NCBI RefSeq assembly: GCF_000430805.1 | Contig: NZ_KE387260.1 | Location: 236,460 to 300,459 of the forward strand | Reading direction: 5' to 3' | DNA: 64,000 bases | From: Chitinilyticum aquatile DSM 21506 | GTDB lineage: Bacteria > Pseudomonadota > Gammaproteobacteria > Burkholderiales > Chitinibacteraceae | In this document: positions 9,283 to 17,931 of the stretch, in pieces | Numbering within the stretch: position 1 is the first letter of the stretch | How the letters are laid out: every line of letters starts with the position of its first letter | Position numbers and translations under genes: made by a program | Notes under the pieces: model-generated | What the model saw: only the letters and a program-made list of their open reading frames with translations | Told to the model about the DNA's origin: nothing | Database searches by the model: none

Positions 9283-10026
9283 TCACACCGCGCGGGCGTA
9301 GATGAAAAATTCGCGGTTGCCGTCGCCACCCTGGATCGGGCTTTCGAAGTAATCGAGCACGGAATATCCGGCGACTGTCGCTGCGGCGCAGACCTTGGCG
9401 GCGACCTGCGGATACAGTGCCTCATCGCGCACGATGCCGCCCTTGCCCAGCCCTTCGGGCCCGACTTCAAACTGCGGCTTGACCAGGAACAGCAGCAAGC
9501 CACCTTCAGGCAGCACGCTGCGCAAGGCCGGCAGCACCAGCGTCAGCGAAATGAAGGACACGTCACCAACCACCAGATCGAGCGGTCCATCTTGCGCACC
9601 GGTAATCAGCTCCGGCGCCAGATGGCGCGCATTGACGCCTTCGAATTGCGTGATACGGGGATCGGCCAGCAGGCGCGGATGCAGCTGGCCGTGGCCGACC
9701 TCGATGCCGATCACCTTGCGCGCGCCTTCCTGCAGCAGGCAATCTGAAAAACCCCCAGTCGAAATGCCGACATCGAGCGCCTGCATGCCGGCCACATTCA
9801 GCGCCGCCTGCTGCAGCGCACCGGCGAGCTTCAGGCCGCCACGCGACACGTAGCGGTCCAGCTCGTCGGGTGCAATCGTGATGTCGGCTGCCGCATTCAG
9901 GTTCTGGCTGGCCTTCGTCACTGCCTTGCCATCCACGCTGACGCGTCCGGCAGCGATCATCGTCTGCGCAGCCGTGCGCGAGGCGGCGAGGCCGAGTTCA
10001 ACGAGGAGCAGATCAGCGCGGGCCAT
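9283..10026 (-). CDS. TlyA-family rRNA 2'-O-methyltransferase (S4 + FtsJ-like)
   Basis: A 247-residue protein with an N-terminal S4 RNA-binding domain (about residues 2-60, RADLLLVELGLAASRTAAQT), then an FtsJ/RrmJ-like methyltransferase domain with the SAM motif ALDVGISTGGFSDCLLQ and the VVGDVSFISL segment. TlyA proteins (often annotated as hemolysin A) 2'-O-methylate cytidines in 16S and/or 23S rRNA; the exact targets are not inferable here. The ATG at 10026 is standard. It lies downstream of another RNA-modification gene on the same strand, separated by a PR53 element. Confidence 0.92.
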   Translation of the reverse strand: MARADLLLVELGLAASRTAAQTMIAAGRVSVDGKAVTKASQNLNAAADITIAPDELDRYVSRGGLKLAGALQQAALNVAGMQALDVGISTGGFSDCLLQEGARKVIGIEVGHGQLHPRLLADPRITQFEGVNARHLAPELITGAQDGPLDLVVGDVSFISLTLVLPALRSVLPEGGLLLFLVKPQFEVGPEGLGKGGIVRDEALYPQVAAKVCAAATVAGYSVLDYFESPIQGGDGNREFFIYARAV

Positions 10027-10107
10027 GCCGGGAATCCCTTTTCGGCTGCGCCGCGAAGCCAGGATGGGCGGGCATGCGATTTTCGAGGAAAGTCATTTTT
10101 GATCGAA

Positions 10108-10156
10108 GGGTATATGAACACAGCCATTATTTAGAAAGGGCTATAGCCATATACCC
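10108..10156 (+). repeat. PR53 palindromic element (best-preserved outer stem)
   Basis: GGGTATATG (10108-10116) pairs perfectly with CATATACCC (10148-10156). Inside, AGCCATT pairs with AAGGGCT with one mismatch around ATTTAGA. It lies 3' of the RluF-like gene on the minus strand and upstream of the TlyA gene. Confidence 0.95.
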
Positions 10157-10168
10157 ATGGCAACATCA

Positions 10169-10906
10169 TCAATCGAAACGTTCGGTCGGGCCGAGGTAGC
10201 GGTATTGCCCGGTGGGGATATTGCCGAGCATGATCTTGCCGATGCGCACACGCTTGAGGCCGGTAACCTTCAGGCCGACCAGCTCGCACATGCGGCGGAT
10301 CTGGCGCTTCTTGCCCTCGGTGAGCACAAAGCGCAGCTGGTCTTCGTTTTGCCATTCGACGCGCGCGGGCTTGAGCTTCTCGCCATCGAGCGACAGACCA
10401 TAGTTCAGCAGGCGCAGATCGGGCGCGGAGAGCGTGCCCTCGACGCGAACCAGGTATTCCTTCTCGATCACCGAGTTTTCGCCGATCAGCTGCTTGGCGA
10501 TGCGGCCGTCCTGCGTGAGCACCAGCAGCCCCACCGAATCGATATCCAGCCGCCCGGCCGGTGCCAGCCCGCGCAAGTGGCCGGGCGAGAAGCGGATGCC
10601 GGACGGATCATCCACCCAGTGGTTTTCCGGCAGCACCAGCACTGACGCTGGCTTGTAGCCATCCTCGGCTTGACCGGAGACGTAGCCCACCGGCTTGTTG
10701 ATCAGCACCGTGACGCGGTTGGCCTGCGCGGCGTGCCCCTGGCGGTCGAGCGTGATGCGCTGCTCGGGCAGCACCTTGCTGCCCAGCACATCCACCACCA
10801 CGCCATCGACCTTGACCCAGCCCTTGGCAATGTATTCATCGGCTTCGCGGCGGCTGCACAGGCCCAGTTCGGCCATGCGTTTGGACAGGCGCAGTGGTTC
10901 ACTCAT
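10169..10906 (-). CDS. 23S rRNA pseudouridine synthase, RluF-like (RsuA/RluB/E/F family)
   Basis: A 245-residue protein. The S4 domain (about residues 5-55, [20 protein letters not shown]) is followed by the RsuA-type catalytic domain, whose motif [17 protein letters not shown] carries the nucleophilic Asp. [16 protein letters not shown] is a further family signature. The closest resemblance by eye is RluF (U2604 of 23S rRNA), but RluB/E cannot be excluded. The ATG at 10906 ([10 protein letters not shown]) is preferred to an upstream alternative at 11008. The gene is followed by a PR53 element. Confidence 0.85.
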   Translation of the reverse strand: MSEPLRLSKRMAELGLCSRREADEYIAKGWVKVDGVVVDVLGSKVLPEQRITLDRQGHAAQANRVTVLINKPVGYVSGQAEDGYKPASVLVLPENHWVDDPSGIRFSPGHLRGLAPAGRLDIDSVGLLVLTQDGRIAKQLIGENSVIEKEYLVRVEGTLSAPDLRLLNYGLSLDGEKLKPARVEWQNEDQLRFVLTEGKKRQIRRMCELVGLKVTGLKRVRIGKIMLGNIPTGQYRYLGPTERFD

Positions 10907-11060
10907 TTTGCTACTCGCTCGTTCGGTTTGATTCTGCCGGACTGTTTGACCGGAAAGGCGGGATGGTAACGCAATGCGCGCCGGCCCGCATCGTGGACTT
11001 CCCGCCACGGGTCGGGCGGCAGTGTAAACTGCCGCTTTCCCCCCTGACCGTCAGTTCATC

Positions 11061-11450
11061 ATGCTCAGTTATCTGGCCCTGCGCCACCTGCATATCACCT
11101 GCGTGGTCATCACGGCCACTCTCTTCATCGCGCGCGGCGTGCTCACACTGCGCGGCTGCGACTGGAAATCGCGCTGGCCGGTGCTGCGCTGGCTGCCGCA
11201 TGCCAATGATACGCTGCTGCTGGCGGCGGCCATCGGACTGGCGCTGACGACCGGGCAGTATCCGCTGGCGCAGGGCTGGCTGACAGTCAAGGTCCTCGGC
11301 CTGATTGCCTACATCGTGCTGGGCACGCTGGCGCTGAAGCGGGCGCGGACCCCGCGCGGCCGGCTGGCGGCCTTTATCGCCGCGCTGGCCGTGCTGGCTT
11401 ATGTGGTACTCGTTGCCATCATGCGCTCGGCAACGCTGGGCCTGCTCTGA
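11061..11450 (+). CDS. SirB2-family membrane protein
   Basis: A 129-residue, almost entirely hydrophobic protein with about four transmembrane helices. The N-terminal LRHLHITCVVITATLFIARG, an RWLPHANDTLLL segment in the middle and a late VLGTLALKR are characteristic of the SirB/SirB2 family (invasion gene expression up-regulator). The biochemical role of the family is poorly defined. The gene faces the MobA-like gene convergently, with only 14 nt between their ends. Confidence 0.88.
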   Translation: MLSYLALRHLHITCVVITATLFIARGVLTLRGCDWKSRWPVLRWLPHANDTLLLAAAIGLALTTGQYPLAQGWLTVKVLGLIAYIVLGTLALKRARTPRGRLAAFIAALAVLAYVVLVAIMRSATLGLL

Positions 11451-11464
11451 CAGGCCTGTGCCGG

Positions 11465-12499
11465 TCAGAGAATGGCCGGCAGAACACCCGGTGCAGGGCT
11501 GGCCGCATCCTGCAGGCGAACCTCGGCGATGGTGAGGCTGCGATCGTGCTCGCGGCAGCTTTCCATCAACGTGACGAGCGCCAGGTTCACTGCCAGCAAG
11601 GCCTCGGTTTCGGCCTGCCCTTCACGGCATTCGACAGTCACATGGCAGTGCAGCGTATTGCGCAGACGGTCGGTCATGAAGTCGACCTTCACGGCGGTCA
11701 CGGTGTGCGGATTGCGCTGCGGCACCAGATCGGCCGCACGTTTGGCGGCCAGCATGGCAGCAGCACGTGCAATGCCCTGCAACTCCGACAGACTGCCGCT
11801 TTCGAACTGCTGCAGCGTATCAGCCTGCATGCGCAACTCGCCGCTGGCCCGCGTGGCGTGCTTCTGCGCAGCCACGCTGCCCAGCGACTGACCGGCAAGG
11901 CTGATGGTTTCAACCCCTGCCAGCCGCGCAGCCAGCATGGCCAGATCGTCAAAACTGTTGATATTAGCAATGCTGCCGGCGGGCACCTCGACCGTTGCCG
12001 CTTTCAGCTCGGACAGCCACTCGGCCAGGCCGAACTCGCCTCGCGCCATGCGCTCGATCAGTTGCGGCAGCACACTGCGATGCAGCAGGCACAGATGCGG
12101 CTGCATCGTTCCGCCGCAGCGCACGGTGACGGCATTGGCACCTTTTTCCAGCTCGGTCAGCATGCTGGCGAGCAGGTTTTCCGGCAGGAAAGGCGCGTCG
12201 CACGGCAATACCAGCAATGCGTCGGAAGGCGATGCCAGTGCAGCGGCATGCACGCCGGCCAGCGGCCCCGGAAAACCGGGATACACATCGCGCAGTACCG
12301 GATAACCGAAGCGCGAATAGTCGGGCAGGTTGCGGTTGGCCGAGATGAGGATATGCCCCATGCGTACGGACTGCTGCTGCAGAGCTTCGATCACCCAGCC
12401 GACCAGCGGCCGGCCGGACAGCTCGACCAGCCCCTTGTCCCGCCCGTTCATACGTCGCCCCGCACCGCCTGCGAGGATGACGGCATCAACCATCATCAT
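11465..12499 (-). CDS. MobA-type molybdenum cofactor guanylyltransferase with degenerate MoaC-like C-terminal domain
   Basis: A 344-residue protein. The N-terminal ~200 residues are MobA-like: AVILAGGAGRRM and DKGLVELSGRPL form the nucleotide-binding signature, VYPGFPGPLAG and LPCDAPFLP follow, so GTP plus molybdopterin to molybdopterin guanine dinucleotide is expected. The C-terminal ~145 residues resemble MoaC (AAKRAADLVP, VKVDF, QAETEALLAVNLALVTL), but the conserved MoaC Leu-Cys-His-Pro segment reads QRNP here and the Asp-Met-x-Lys helix reads ESCR. Cyclase-subunit activity therefore looks lost. The ATG at 12499 with GGGAG 7 nt upstream is chosen; a GTG at 12532 would extend it by 11 residues. 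No other molybdopterin genes are nearby. Confidence 0.8.
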   Translation of the reverse strand: MMMVDAVILAGGAGRRMNGRDKGLVELSGRPLVGWVIEALQQQSVRMGHILISANRNLPDYSRFGYPVLRDVYPGFPGPLAGVHAAALASPSDALLVLPCDAPFLPENLLASMLTELEKGANAVTVRCGGTMQPHLCLLHRSVLPQLIERMARGEFGLAEWLSELKAATVEVPAGSIANINSFDDLAMLAARLAGVETISLAGQSLGSVAAQKHATRASGELRMQADTLQQFESGSLSELQGIARAAAMLAAKRAADLVPQRNPHTVTAVKVDFMTDRLRNTLHCHVTVECREGQAETEALLAVNLALVTLMESCREHDRSLTIAEVRLQDAASPAPGVLPAIL

Positions 12500-12648
12500 G
12501 CCCTGCTCCCGTCCTGCTTCGTGAATATTCACGCGATCCCCAAACTATGGCGCAGCCTGCCTGCGCCGGCAAGCCGCTGCCGCCGACAAACGGCACAAAC
12601 AACAAAAGGAGCCGCGGCTCCCTTTGTCTGGCGGTCGTAACCGCAGCC

Positions 12649-13380
12649 TTACTGCTGTGCTGCCGGCTGATAGCCCTGGATGTCGGCCTTGGCAAACAGG
12701 CCGCTGATGTACTCGTGCACGGCACGTTGCGAGGCCATGCTGTTGAGGAACTGGCCGATGCGTTCCTTGGCTTCATCGAAGCTCACGGCTTCGCCAGTGG
12801 ATTTCTTGCCCGAACGGATGATGTGCAGGCCGAACTGGGTTTCCACCAGCCCGTCATACAGCTCGTTGTCGCCCAGGCTGAACGCGGCCTGTTCGAACTC
12901 CGGCACCATCTGGCCACGGCCGAATGCACCCAGATCGCCGCCCTGGCGGCCGGACGGGCAGGCGGAATGTTCACGCGCCAGCTCACCAAAGCGGTGCGGA
13001 TTGAGCTTGAGCTCTTCCAGCACGCCTTCAGCCTTGGCACGAACCAGCGAGCCGGCCAAGCCTTCTTCCGGCGTAAACAGGATGTGGCTGGCCTCGACCT
13101 GCTCGCCACGCTTGAAGCTTTCCGGATTGTGATCGTAGAACTCGCGGCAGGCTGCTTCGTCGGCCGGAGTGATGCTCAGCTCCTGATCGAACAGCTGGCC
13201 GATGCGCTGGTCATCTTCACCGGCGGGCACACCCAGTTCGTTGGCACGCTGCAGCAGCAGTTCGCGCACGATCAGGTTCTGGGTGGCCGCATCGCGCGGA
13301 TCGGCAGCGTCCTGATGGTGGGCGATTTCTTCTTCGATCATTGCAGCGGTAATGGCCGTGCCATTGACGGTAATGCTCAT
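12649..13380 (-). CDS. Parvulin-type peptidyl-prolyl isomerase (PpiC/NifM-like)
   Basis: A 243-residue protein with an N-terminal helical region and a parvulin rotamase domain at about residues 95-195. ASHILFTPEE and the later GGDLGAFGRGQMVPEFEQAAFSL motif are hallmarks, as is FGLHIIR near the end. No signal peptide is present, unlike SurA or PpiD, so it probably acts in the cytosol or is NifM-like. The start codon lies 2 nt after the end of the ArsN2-like acetyltransferase gene, so the two are likely co-translated. Confidence 0.9.
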   Translation of the reverse strand: MSITVNGTAITAAMIEEEIAHHQDAADPRDAATQNLIVRELLLQRANELGVPAGEDDQRIGQLFDQELSITPADEAACREFYDHNPESFKRGEQVEASHILFTPEEGLAGSLVRAKAEGVLEELKLNPHRFGELAREHSACPSGRQGGDLGAFGRGQMVPEFEQAAFSLGDNELYDGLVETQFGLHIIRSGKKSTGEAVSFDEAKERIGQFLNSMASQRAVHEYISGLFAKADIQGYQPAAQQ

Positions 13381-13382
13381 AT

Positions 13383-13835
13383 CTATTCCTTGTTGGTGGT
13401 TTCAGTCAGCGCCTTGCGCATGCAGAACGCTGAAGCGGGGCACAGGCTTTTGAACTGGCGGGAGCCGGCAATGGTGGCAACGACATTCTGGCGGTCGACC
13501 ACCTCGTAACCCCGGCGCCGGAAATAATCCACGGGGCCGGTTGTCAGCAGCCAGGCGGTAGCGACTCCGCGCTGCTTCGCTGCGGCTTCCATTGCGGCCA
13601 GCAGCATGACACCAATTCCGCGTCCGCGCCAGCCGTCGCGGACGACCAGCGAGCGCAGCAGCACATCCGGCCCCATGATCTCCAGCCCGCCGCAGGCAAC
13701 GACACTGATGCCGTCGCGCAGCACCATCAGCTCCACGTCGTCCTCATCCAGATCGCTGCTGACCAGTCCTTCGGCCTCGACCATGGCTTTTACCACGGCC
13801 TGCGTTTCCATGTCCTCCACGTGCTCCAGTCGCAT
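13383..13835 (-). CDS. GNAT N-acetyltransferase, ArsN2-like
   Basis: A 150-residue GNAT-fold protein. LRSLVVRDGWRGRGIG is the acetyl-CoA pyrophosphate-binding motif (R/Q-x-x-G-x-G/A), and the C-terminal LCPASAFCMRK resembles the end of proteins annotated as arsenic-resistance acetyltransferase ArsN2. No ars genes lie nearby, so an arsenic role is only suggested by similarity. The gene is first in a two-gene unit with the parvulin gene and is divergent from the flavoprotein gene at 13996. Confidence 0.8.
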   Translation of the reverse strand: MRLEHVEDMETQAVVKAMVEAEGLVSSDLDEDDVELMVLRDGISVVACGGLEIMGPDVLLRSLVVRDGWRGRGIGVMLLAAMEAAAKQRGVATAWLLTTGPVDYFRRRGYEVVDRQNVVATIAGSRQFKSLCPASAFCMRKALTETTNKE

Positions 13836-13995
13836 TGCCCGCTCCCTGCCCAGTCCGGAACTAGCAATGTATGCGCTTGCGCACGAAGTTGCACAGGATT
13901 TTCACCTGCGGCTGACGCAAGGCAAACTCGCCGGACACGGCACGCGCCAGCGCCGTGGGCTAGGATGAAAACAGGCACCCTGCGGAGCATCCATC

Positions 13996-14562
13996 ATGAA
14001 AACGCTGGTCATTTTTTCGCATCCCCACCTCGCCACATCGCGGGTGCACCGCACACTGATCGATACTATCGACGACCTGCCCGACGTGCATATCCACCAT
14101 CTGGAGGCGATGTATCCGCAGGGCGATATCGATGTCGAAGCGGAACAATCCGCCTGCGAACACGCCAGCCGGCTGGTGTTCCAGTTCCCCTTCTATTCCT
14201 ACAGCACGCCGCCCATGCTCAAGCGCTGGCTTGATGACGTGCTGAGCTACGGCTGGGCGTACGGCAGCAAGGGGCAGCGCCTGCGCAACAAGCCGCTGCA
14301 GCTCGTCATCAGCAGTGGCGCGCCGGCCAGCGCCTACGCGGCGACGGGCTACAACCGCTTCACGATGGCGGAGCTGCTGCGCCCGCTCGAAGCCACCGCC
14401 CACCTCACCGGCATGGTGCTGCAGCCGCCGCTGATCCTGCATGGTGTGCCAAACATTCCGGGGCTGGATGTCACCGATCTGCAGATGGAGAAGGTAATGA
14501 CCTTTGCCGCCAGCTACCGCAAAACCCTGCAGAGCGGGCATAGCTGCATCCGGGGTATCTAG
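13996..14562 (+). CDS. NAD(P)H:quinone oxidoreductase-like flavoprotein (flavodoxin fold)
   Basis: A 188-residue protein of the NQO1/KefF/MdaB family. MKTLVIFSHPHLATSRVH is the flavin phosphate-binding start, VFQFPFYSYSTPPMLKRWLDDVL the typical middle motif, and GAPASAYAATGYNRFT the later FMN/FAD-contact segment. Such enzymes carry out two-electron reduction of quinones, or act as KefF-type potassium-efflux ancillary proteins; no kefC is adjacent. The last codons and the TAG stop (14560-14562) lie inside a PR53-like element. Confidence 0.88.
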   Translation: MKTLVIFSHPHLATSRVHRTLIDTIDDLPDVHIHHLEAMYPQGDIDVEAEQSACEHASRLVFQFPFYSYSTPPMLKRWLDDVLSYGWAYGSKGQRLRNKPLQLVISSGAPASAYAATGYNRFTMAELLRPLEATAHLTGMVLQPPLILHGVPNIPGLDVTDLQMEKVMTFAASYRKTLQSGHSCIRGI

Positions 14563-14601
14563 CCACAGCCCTTGTCCTGCGAAGGCCAGCGAGCAATACA
14601 C
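14553..14601 (-). repeat. PR53 palindromic element, inverted orientation, overlapping a stop codon
   Basis: Read on the minus strand it begins GTGTATTGC and ends AAGGGCTGTGG then GATACCC, matching other copies well. On the plus strand GGGTATCTAG provides the final Ile codon and the stop of the flavoprotein gene. It is the only copy that fits better on the minus strand. Confidence 0.7.
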
Positions 14602-14700
14602 TCGTGCGTTAATACCACCATTGCTGCAGTGCACGCCCCTGCTTGCCCAATCCGGCCCGAGCGCGTAAGGTCGCGCCAGTACAGAACCCGGGGCTACCGC

Positions 14701-15747
14701 ATGCATTTCCTTGACCTGAAAAGCGCCGACGCCGCGCGCGCGCGCCAGAGCCAGCTGACCAAACCTGCCGGCAGCCTTGGCCGGCTGGAAGAGCTGGCTA
14801 TCTGGTTTGCCGAACGCCTAGGCAACAGCACGCCGGGCCGCCTCAAGCCGGCCATCGTCATCTTCGCCGCCGACCACGGTGTGGCTGCCGAGGGGGTATC
14901 GGCGTATCCGCCCAGTGTCACCAGCCAGATGGTGCTCAATTTCATCGCCGGCGGGGCCGCGATCAATGTGATTGCGCGCGAACATCAGGCCGGACTCGTC
15001 GTCATTGACGTGGGCGTCGCTACGCCCTACCCGCTGCCTAGCGGCGAACTCAGCCCCGGCATGCGCTATTTCCGCCTGCCGGTGCGCGCCGGCAGCGGCA
15101 ATCTGCGCATCGAAGCGGCCATGAGCAGCGAGGATTGCAGCAAGGCCTGGCAGATCGGCGTACAGGTTGCACGCCAGGCGCAGGAACGCAGCAAGAATCT
15201 GCTGATCGGCGGCGAAATGGGCATCGGCAACACCACGGCGGCCGCAGCACTGATCTGCGCGCTCACCGATACCGACCCGGCGGACATTGTCGGCAGCGGC
15301 ACCGGCATCGATGCCGCCGCGCGCGAGCACAAGATTGCGGTCGTCCGCGAAGCGCTGGCACGCGCGCGCGCTGCCGGCGCCACGACCCCGCAGGACTGGC
15401 TGGCGCAGGTAGGCGGGCTGGAAATCGCCGCACTGGCCGGTTTTTATACCGAAGCCGCGGCGCTGGGCATTCCGGTCGTACTGGATGGCTTCATCAGCAC
15501 GGCCGCCGCACTCGTCGCAGTGCGCTGCGACAGCTCGGTTGGCGACTGGCTGCTGGCGAGCCATGCCTCACAGGAACTCGGCCATCGCCGGGCACTGGCT
15601 GAACTCGGCCTCACGCCGCTCTTCGACCTTGGCCTGCGGCTTGGCGAAGGCAGCGGCGCCGCGCTGGCGATTCCGCTGCTGCAAACCGCGCTGGCGCTGC
15701 ATCGCGACATGGCGACCTTCGCCCAGGCCGGCGTGGATCACATCTGA
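14701..15747 (+). CDS. cobT: Nicotinate-nucleotide:dimethylbenzimidazole phosphoribosyltransferase
   Basis: CobT (348 residues) makes alpha-ribazole phosphate from nicotinate mononucleotide and dimethylbenzimidazole for the cobalamin lower ligand. TKPAGSLGRLEELA at the N-terminus, VIFAADHGVAAEGVSAYP, GGEMGIGNTTAAAA and GSGTGIDAA are strong family signatures. The ATG at 14701 is taken; an in-frame TTG at 14572 would only add unrelated sequence. Its stop overlaps the start of the phosphatase gene (TGATG), indicating a cobT-cobC-cobS operon. No cobalamin riboswitch was recognised upstream. Confidence 0.96.
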   Translation: MHFLDLKSADAARARQSQLTKPAGSLGRLEELAIWFAERLGNSTPGRLKPAIVIFAADHGVAAEGVSAYPPSVTSQMVLNFIAGGAAINVIAREHQAGLVVIDVGVATPYPLPSGELSPGMRYFRLPVRAGSGNLRIEAAMSSEDCSKAWQIGVQVARQAQERSKNLLIGGEMGIGNTTAAAALICALTDTDPADIVGSGTGIDAAAREHKIAVVREALARARAAGATTPQDWLAQVGGLEIAALAGFYTEAAALGIPVVLDGFISTAAALVAVRCDSSVGDWLLASHASQELGHRRALAELGLTPLFDLGLRLGEGSGAALAIPLLQTALALHRDMATFAQAGVDHI

Positions 15748-16379
15748 TGGCGGCCTTCCGGCTCACCCTCGTTCGTCACGGCACCGCCCAGGGCAGCCAG
15801 GCTGCGGTTTTCGGCCAGACCAATGCCGCGCTTTCAGCACAGGGCCGCGAGCAGCTGCTGGCCCGCTGGCAGGCGCTGAGCGCGCAGCCGATTGATGCCA
15901 TGGCCTCATCGACACTGGCCCGTTGCGCCGACTTCGCCCTGGACGCAGCCGCCAGCCTCAACTTGTCGCTGCACCTGGATCGCGGCTTTTCCGAACAGCA
16001 TCTCGGTACGCTCGACGGCAAGCCGAAGGCAGACTGGCTGGAAAGCGAACAGCAGGCCTGGGATGCCTGGCAGCGTGACCCACAACAGAACCCACTGCCC
16101 GAGGGTGAAGACTGGGATACCTTCAGCGCACGCACGCTGGCGGCCTTCCGGCAGTGGCTGGCGCAAACGCCGGATGCCGAACATCGCCTGCTGTTTGCCC
16201 ATCAGGGCACGATCAAGGTGCTGCTGCTGCACGCCTTCGGCCTGCCTGCCACCCGCCACAGCCAGTTCTGGCTGGCGCCAGCAGGCGTCGTCAGCCTGTG
16301 GTGGGACGATGACAGCGAAGCCGGCTGGCCGCCGCTCCTGCTGGGGCTCGACAACACCCAGCCGGCCGCAGCGGACTGA
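15747..16379 (+). CDS. cobC: Histidine phosphatase, probable alpha-ribazole phosphatase
   Basis: A 210-residue phosphoglycerate-mutase-fold phosphatase with LVRHGTA at residues 7-13 containing the phospho-accepting His, and the second catalytic His in FAHQGTIK. Its place between cobT and cobS implies it dephosphorylates alpha-ribazole phosphate (CobC). The family is broad, so the substrate rests on context. The ATG overlaps the cobT stop codon; cobS begins 6 nt after its end. Confidence 0.88.
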   Translation: MAAFRLTLVRHGTAQGSQAAVFGQTNAALSAQGREQLLARWQALSAQPIDAMASSTLARCADFALDAAASLNLSLHLDRGFSEQHLGTLDGKPKADWLESEQQAWDAWQRDPQQNPLPEGEDWDTFSARTLAAFRQWLAQTPDAEHRLLFAHQGTIKVLLLHAFGLPATRHSQFWLAPAGVVSLWWDDDSEAGWPPLLLGLDNTQPAAAD

Positions 16380-16385
16380 TCCGGC

Positions 16386-17123
16386 ATGCCCGACCTGCGC
16401 CCTGCCATTCTCGCCGTGCAGTTTCTCACGCGCTTGCCGACCCCGGCGGTGCGTGATTTCGAGCCAGCCCTGCTGGCACGCTCGGTGAGCTGGTTTCCGC
16501 TGGTCGGCCTGCTGCTGGGAGCCCTGCTGGGCGCACTGGTCAGTGCCGGGCAACTCGTCGACCCCTGGCTGGCCGCGCTGCTGGGCCTGCTCGGCTGGAT
16601 GGCGCTCACCGGCGGCCTGCATCTCGATGGTCTCGCCGACATGGCCGATGGGCTGGGCGCATCACATCGCGACCCGCAACGCTTTCTGGCGGTACTGAAA
16701 GACCCGCACCTTGGCAGCTTCGGTGTGCTGACGCTGATCGGGCAGTGCGGTGCCAAGCTGGTTCTGCTGATGCTGCTCGCCAGAAACCAGCAATGTATTG
16801 CCTTATATCCATTGCTATTACTTGTTCCGGCATGGGCACGCTGGGGGGTGTATCTCTGGCAGGGTTTGCCGCCACTGGCCAGCGGCATGGCAGAGCAATT
16901 CGGCTGGCAGCGCTCGCGCCTCGCGCCCTGGCTGAACCTGATCATTCTCGCCGCGCTGAGCGCCTGGCTCGCACCACTGTTGCTGCTGGCACCGCTGCTG
17001 TGCCTCGCTTACCGTTTCTGGCTGCAGCGTCGCCTCGGCGGCGTCACCGGCGACTGCCTCGGTGCCGGCATCGAACTGGTGGAAAGCGGATTGCTGCTCC
17101 TGCTGGTCGCCGGGGCGGCGTAA
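16386..17123 (+). CDS. cobS: Adenosylcobinamide-GDP ribazoletransferase (cobalamin synthase)
   Basis: CobS (245 residues) joins adenosylcobinamide-GDP and alpha-ribazole, the last assembly step of cobalamin, in the inner membrane. It is a multi-pass protein. LQFLTRLPTP at the start, GLHLDGLADMADGLGASHRDPQRFLAVLKDPHLGSFG-type CDP-alcohol transferase-like region (about residues 78-115) and GVTGDCLGA near the end are diagnostic. A short AT-rich patch at about 16785-16825 stands out from the surrounding GC-rich codons. Confidence 0.95.
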   Translation: MPDLRPAILAVQFLTRLPTPAVRDFEPALLARSVSWFPLVGLLLGALLGALVSAGQLVDPWLAALLGLLGWMALTGGLHLDGLADMADGLGASHRDPQRFLAVLKDPHLGSFGVLTLIGQCGAKLVLLMLLARNQQCIALYPLLLLVPAWARWGVYLWQGLPPLASGMAEQFGWQRSRLAPWLNLIILAALSAWLAPLLLLAPLLCLAYRFWLQRRLGGVTGDCLGAGIELVESGLLLLLVAGAA

Positions 17124-17183
17124 AAACCAATCAAACCTCAACAGAGCCTATAATCGCGGCCTGACCGATTGGGGAGATTCCCG

Positions 17184-17462
17184 ATGCAACTCAAGCGCAT
17201 CCTTGAAGTCTGGGAAAAAGGCATGGATGGCGCGCCGCTGGGCACGCTGCCACTCGCCGACGACATTCCGACCGCACTGCTCTACGCGCTATTCTGCAAC
17301 GAGCAGGACCAGCCCGACCCCGAAATGAAACTGGCCTACCTGCTGGACGCCCCCCGCCTGCTGCAGCTGCAGCCATGGGCTCCCGAGCCGCTCGACCCGG
17401 ATCGTTTTGATTACATTCTGAGCGCCTACGGCCTGCCCGATCTGCCGCAGTCACCGCAGTGA
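17184..17462 (+). CDS. Small conserved-looking protein of unknown function
   Basis: A 92-residue acidic protein (MQLKRILEVWEKGMDG...) without membrane helices or recognised motifs. A strong GGGGAGA ribosome site lies 7 nt before the ATG at 17184, which favours that start over the TTG at 17169. Its stop overlaps the GTG start of the TfoX-C gene (GTGA), so the pair is translationally coupled. Function is unknown. Confidence 0.75.
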   Translation: MQLKRILEVWEKGMDGAPLGTLPLADDIPTALLYALFCNEQDQPDPEMKLAYLLDAPRLLQLQPWAPEPLDPDRFDYILSAYGLPDLPQSPQ

Positions 17463-17740
17463 CAAGCCTGGCCAGCCTGCCCGGCCTCGGGCCGAAATCG
17501 CAAGCCCTGCTCGAAAATGCCGGCATCCGCGACCGTGCGGCACTGGAAAAACTGGGCGCCGTCAGCGCCTGGCGACAGATACGCCGCCATGCCGGCAGTG
17601 CGGTCAGCCTCAACCTGCTCTGGGCACTGGAGGGCGCGCTGAGCGGGCGGCACTGGCAGGACATTGCCCGCAAGGAACGCAGCCGTCTGCTGGCCGAACT
17701 GGCGGCGCAGGAAGAGCTGGACTTACCTAACACCCTATAA
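17459..17740 (+). CDS. Stand-alone TfoX/Sxy C-terminal domain protein
   Basis: A 93-residue protein matching only the C-terminal domain of TfoX/Sxy competence regulators: LPGLGPKSQALLENAGI is a helix-hairpin-helix-like start, and SLNLLWALEGALSGRHWQDI the usual second half. The N-terminal TfoX domain is missing; such single-domain proteins are common and their role in competence is unproven. A GTG start at 17459 overlaps the preceding stop. The TAA stop (17738-17740) lies within a PR53 element. Confidence 0.85.
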   Translation: MTSLASLPGLGPKSQALLENAGIRDRAALEKLGAVSAWRQIRRHAGSAVSLNLLWALEGALSGRHWQDIARKERSRLLAELAAQEELDLPNTL

Positions 17741-17781
17741 GCCCAAAGCCATCAGATTGAAAGGGGTACAGGCAGATACCC
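17723..17781 (+). repeat. PR53 palindromic element overlapping a gene end
   Basis: ATACCC ends at 17781, AGCCAT and AAAGGGG are the inner arms, the left end is CCCTAT, and TTACCT at 17723 stands 53 nt before the right hexamer. The TAA of CCCTATAAG is the stop codon of the TfoX-C gene. Confidence 0.8.
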
Positions 17782-17880
17782 ACCAGAAATCAGCCTTCAC
17801 CTGTGTTCCCGGCCGGTTTCATGCAGCCGTGACATGCCGGGCTTTCCACTGCAGAAGCAGCACAGCCTTCCGATTGAAAA

Positions 17881-17912
17881 ACAAACAGGCCCGCTTGCGC
17901 GGGCCTGTTTGT
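17881..17912. terminator. Bidirectional terminator between convergent genes
   Basis: A 14-bp perfect stem (ACAAACAGGCCCGC / GCGGGCCTGTTTGT) around TTGC, with A-rich and T-rich flanks. It lies between the TfoX-C gene and chpA, whose ends face each other. Confidence 0.9.
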
Positions 17913-17931
17913 TTGAGCACCATGTTCCGGC

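Noticed and set aside
14563-14700. Possible cobalamin riboswitch upstream of cobT
   Set aside because: No B12-box or conserved core helices were recognisable in the 138-nt leader, half of which is a PR53 element.
16793-16841. AT-rich patch in cobS (ATGTATTGCC...) resembling the left half of PR53
   Set aside because: About 12 of 18 left-half positions match but there is no inner arm pairing and no terminal ATACCC at the expected place.
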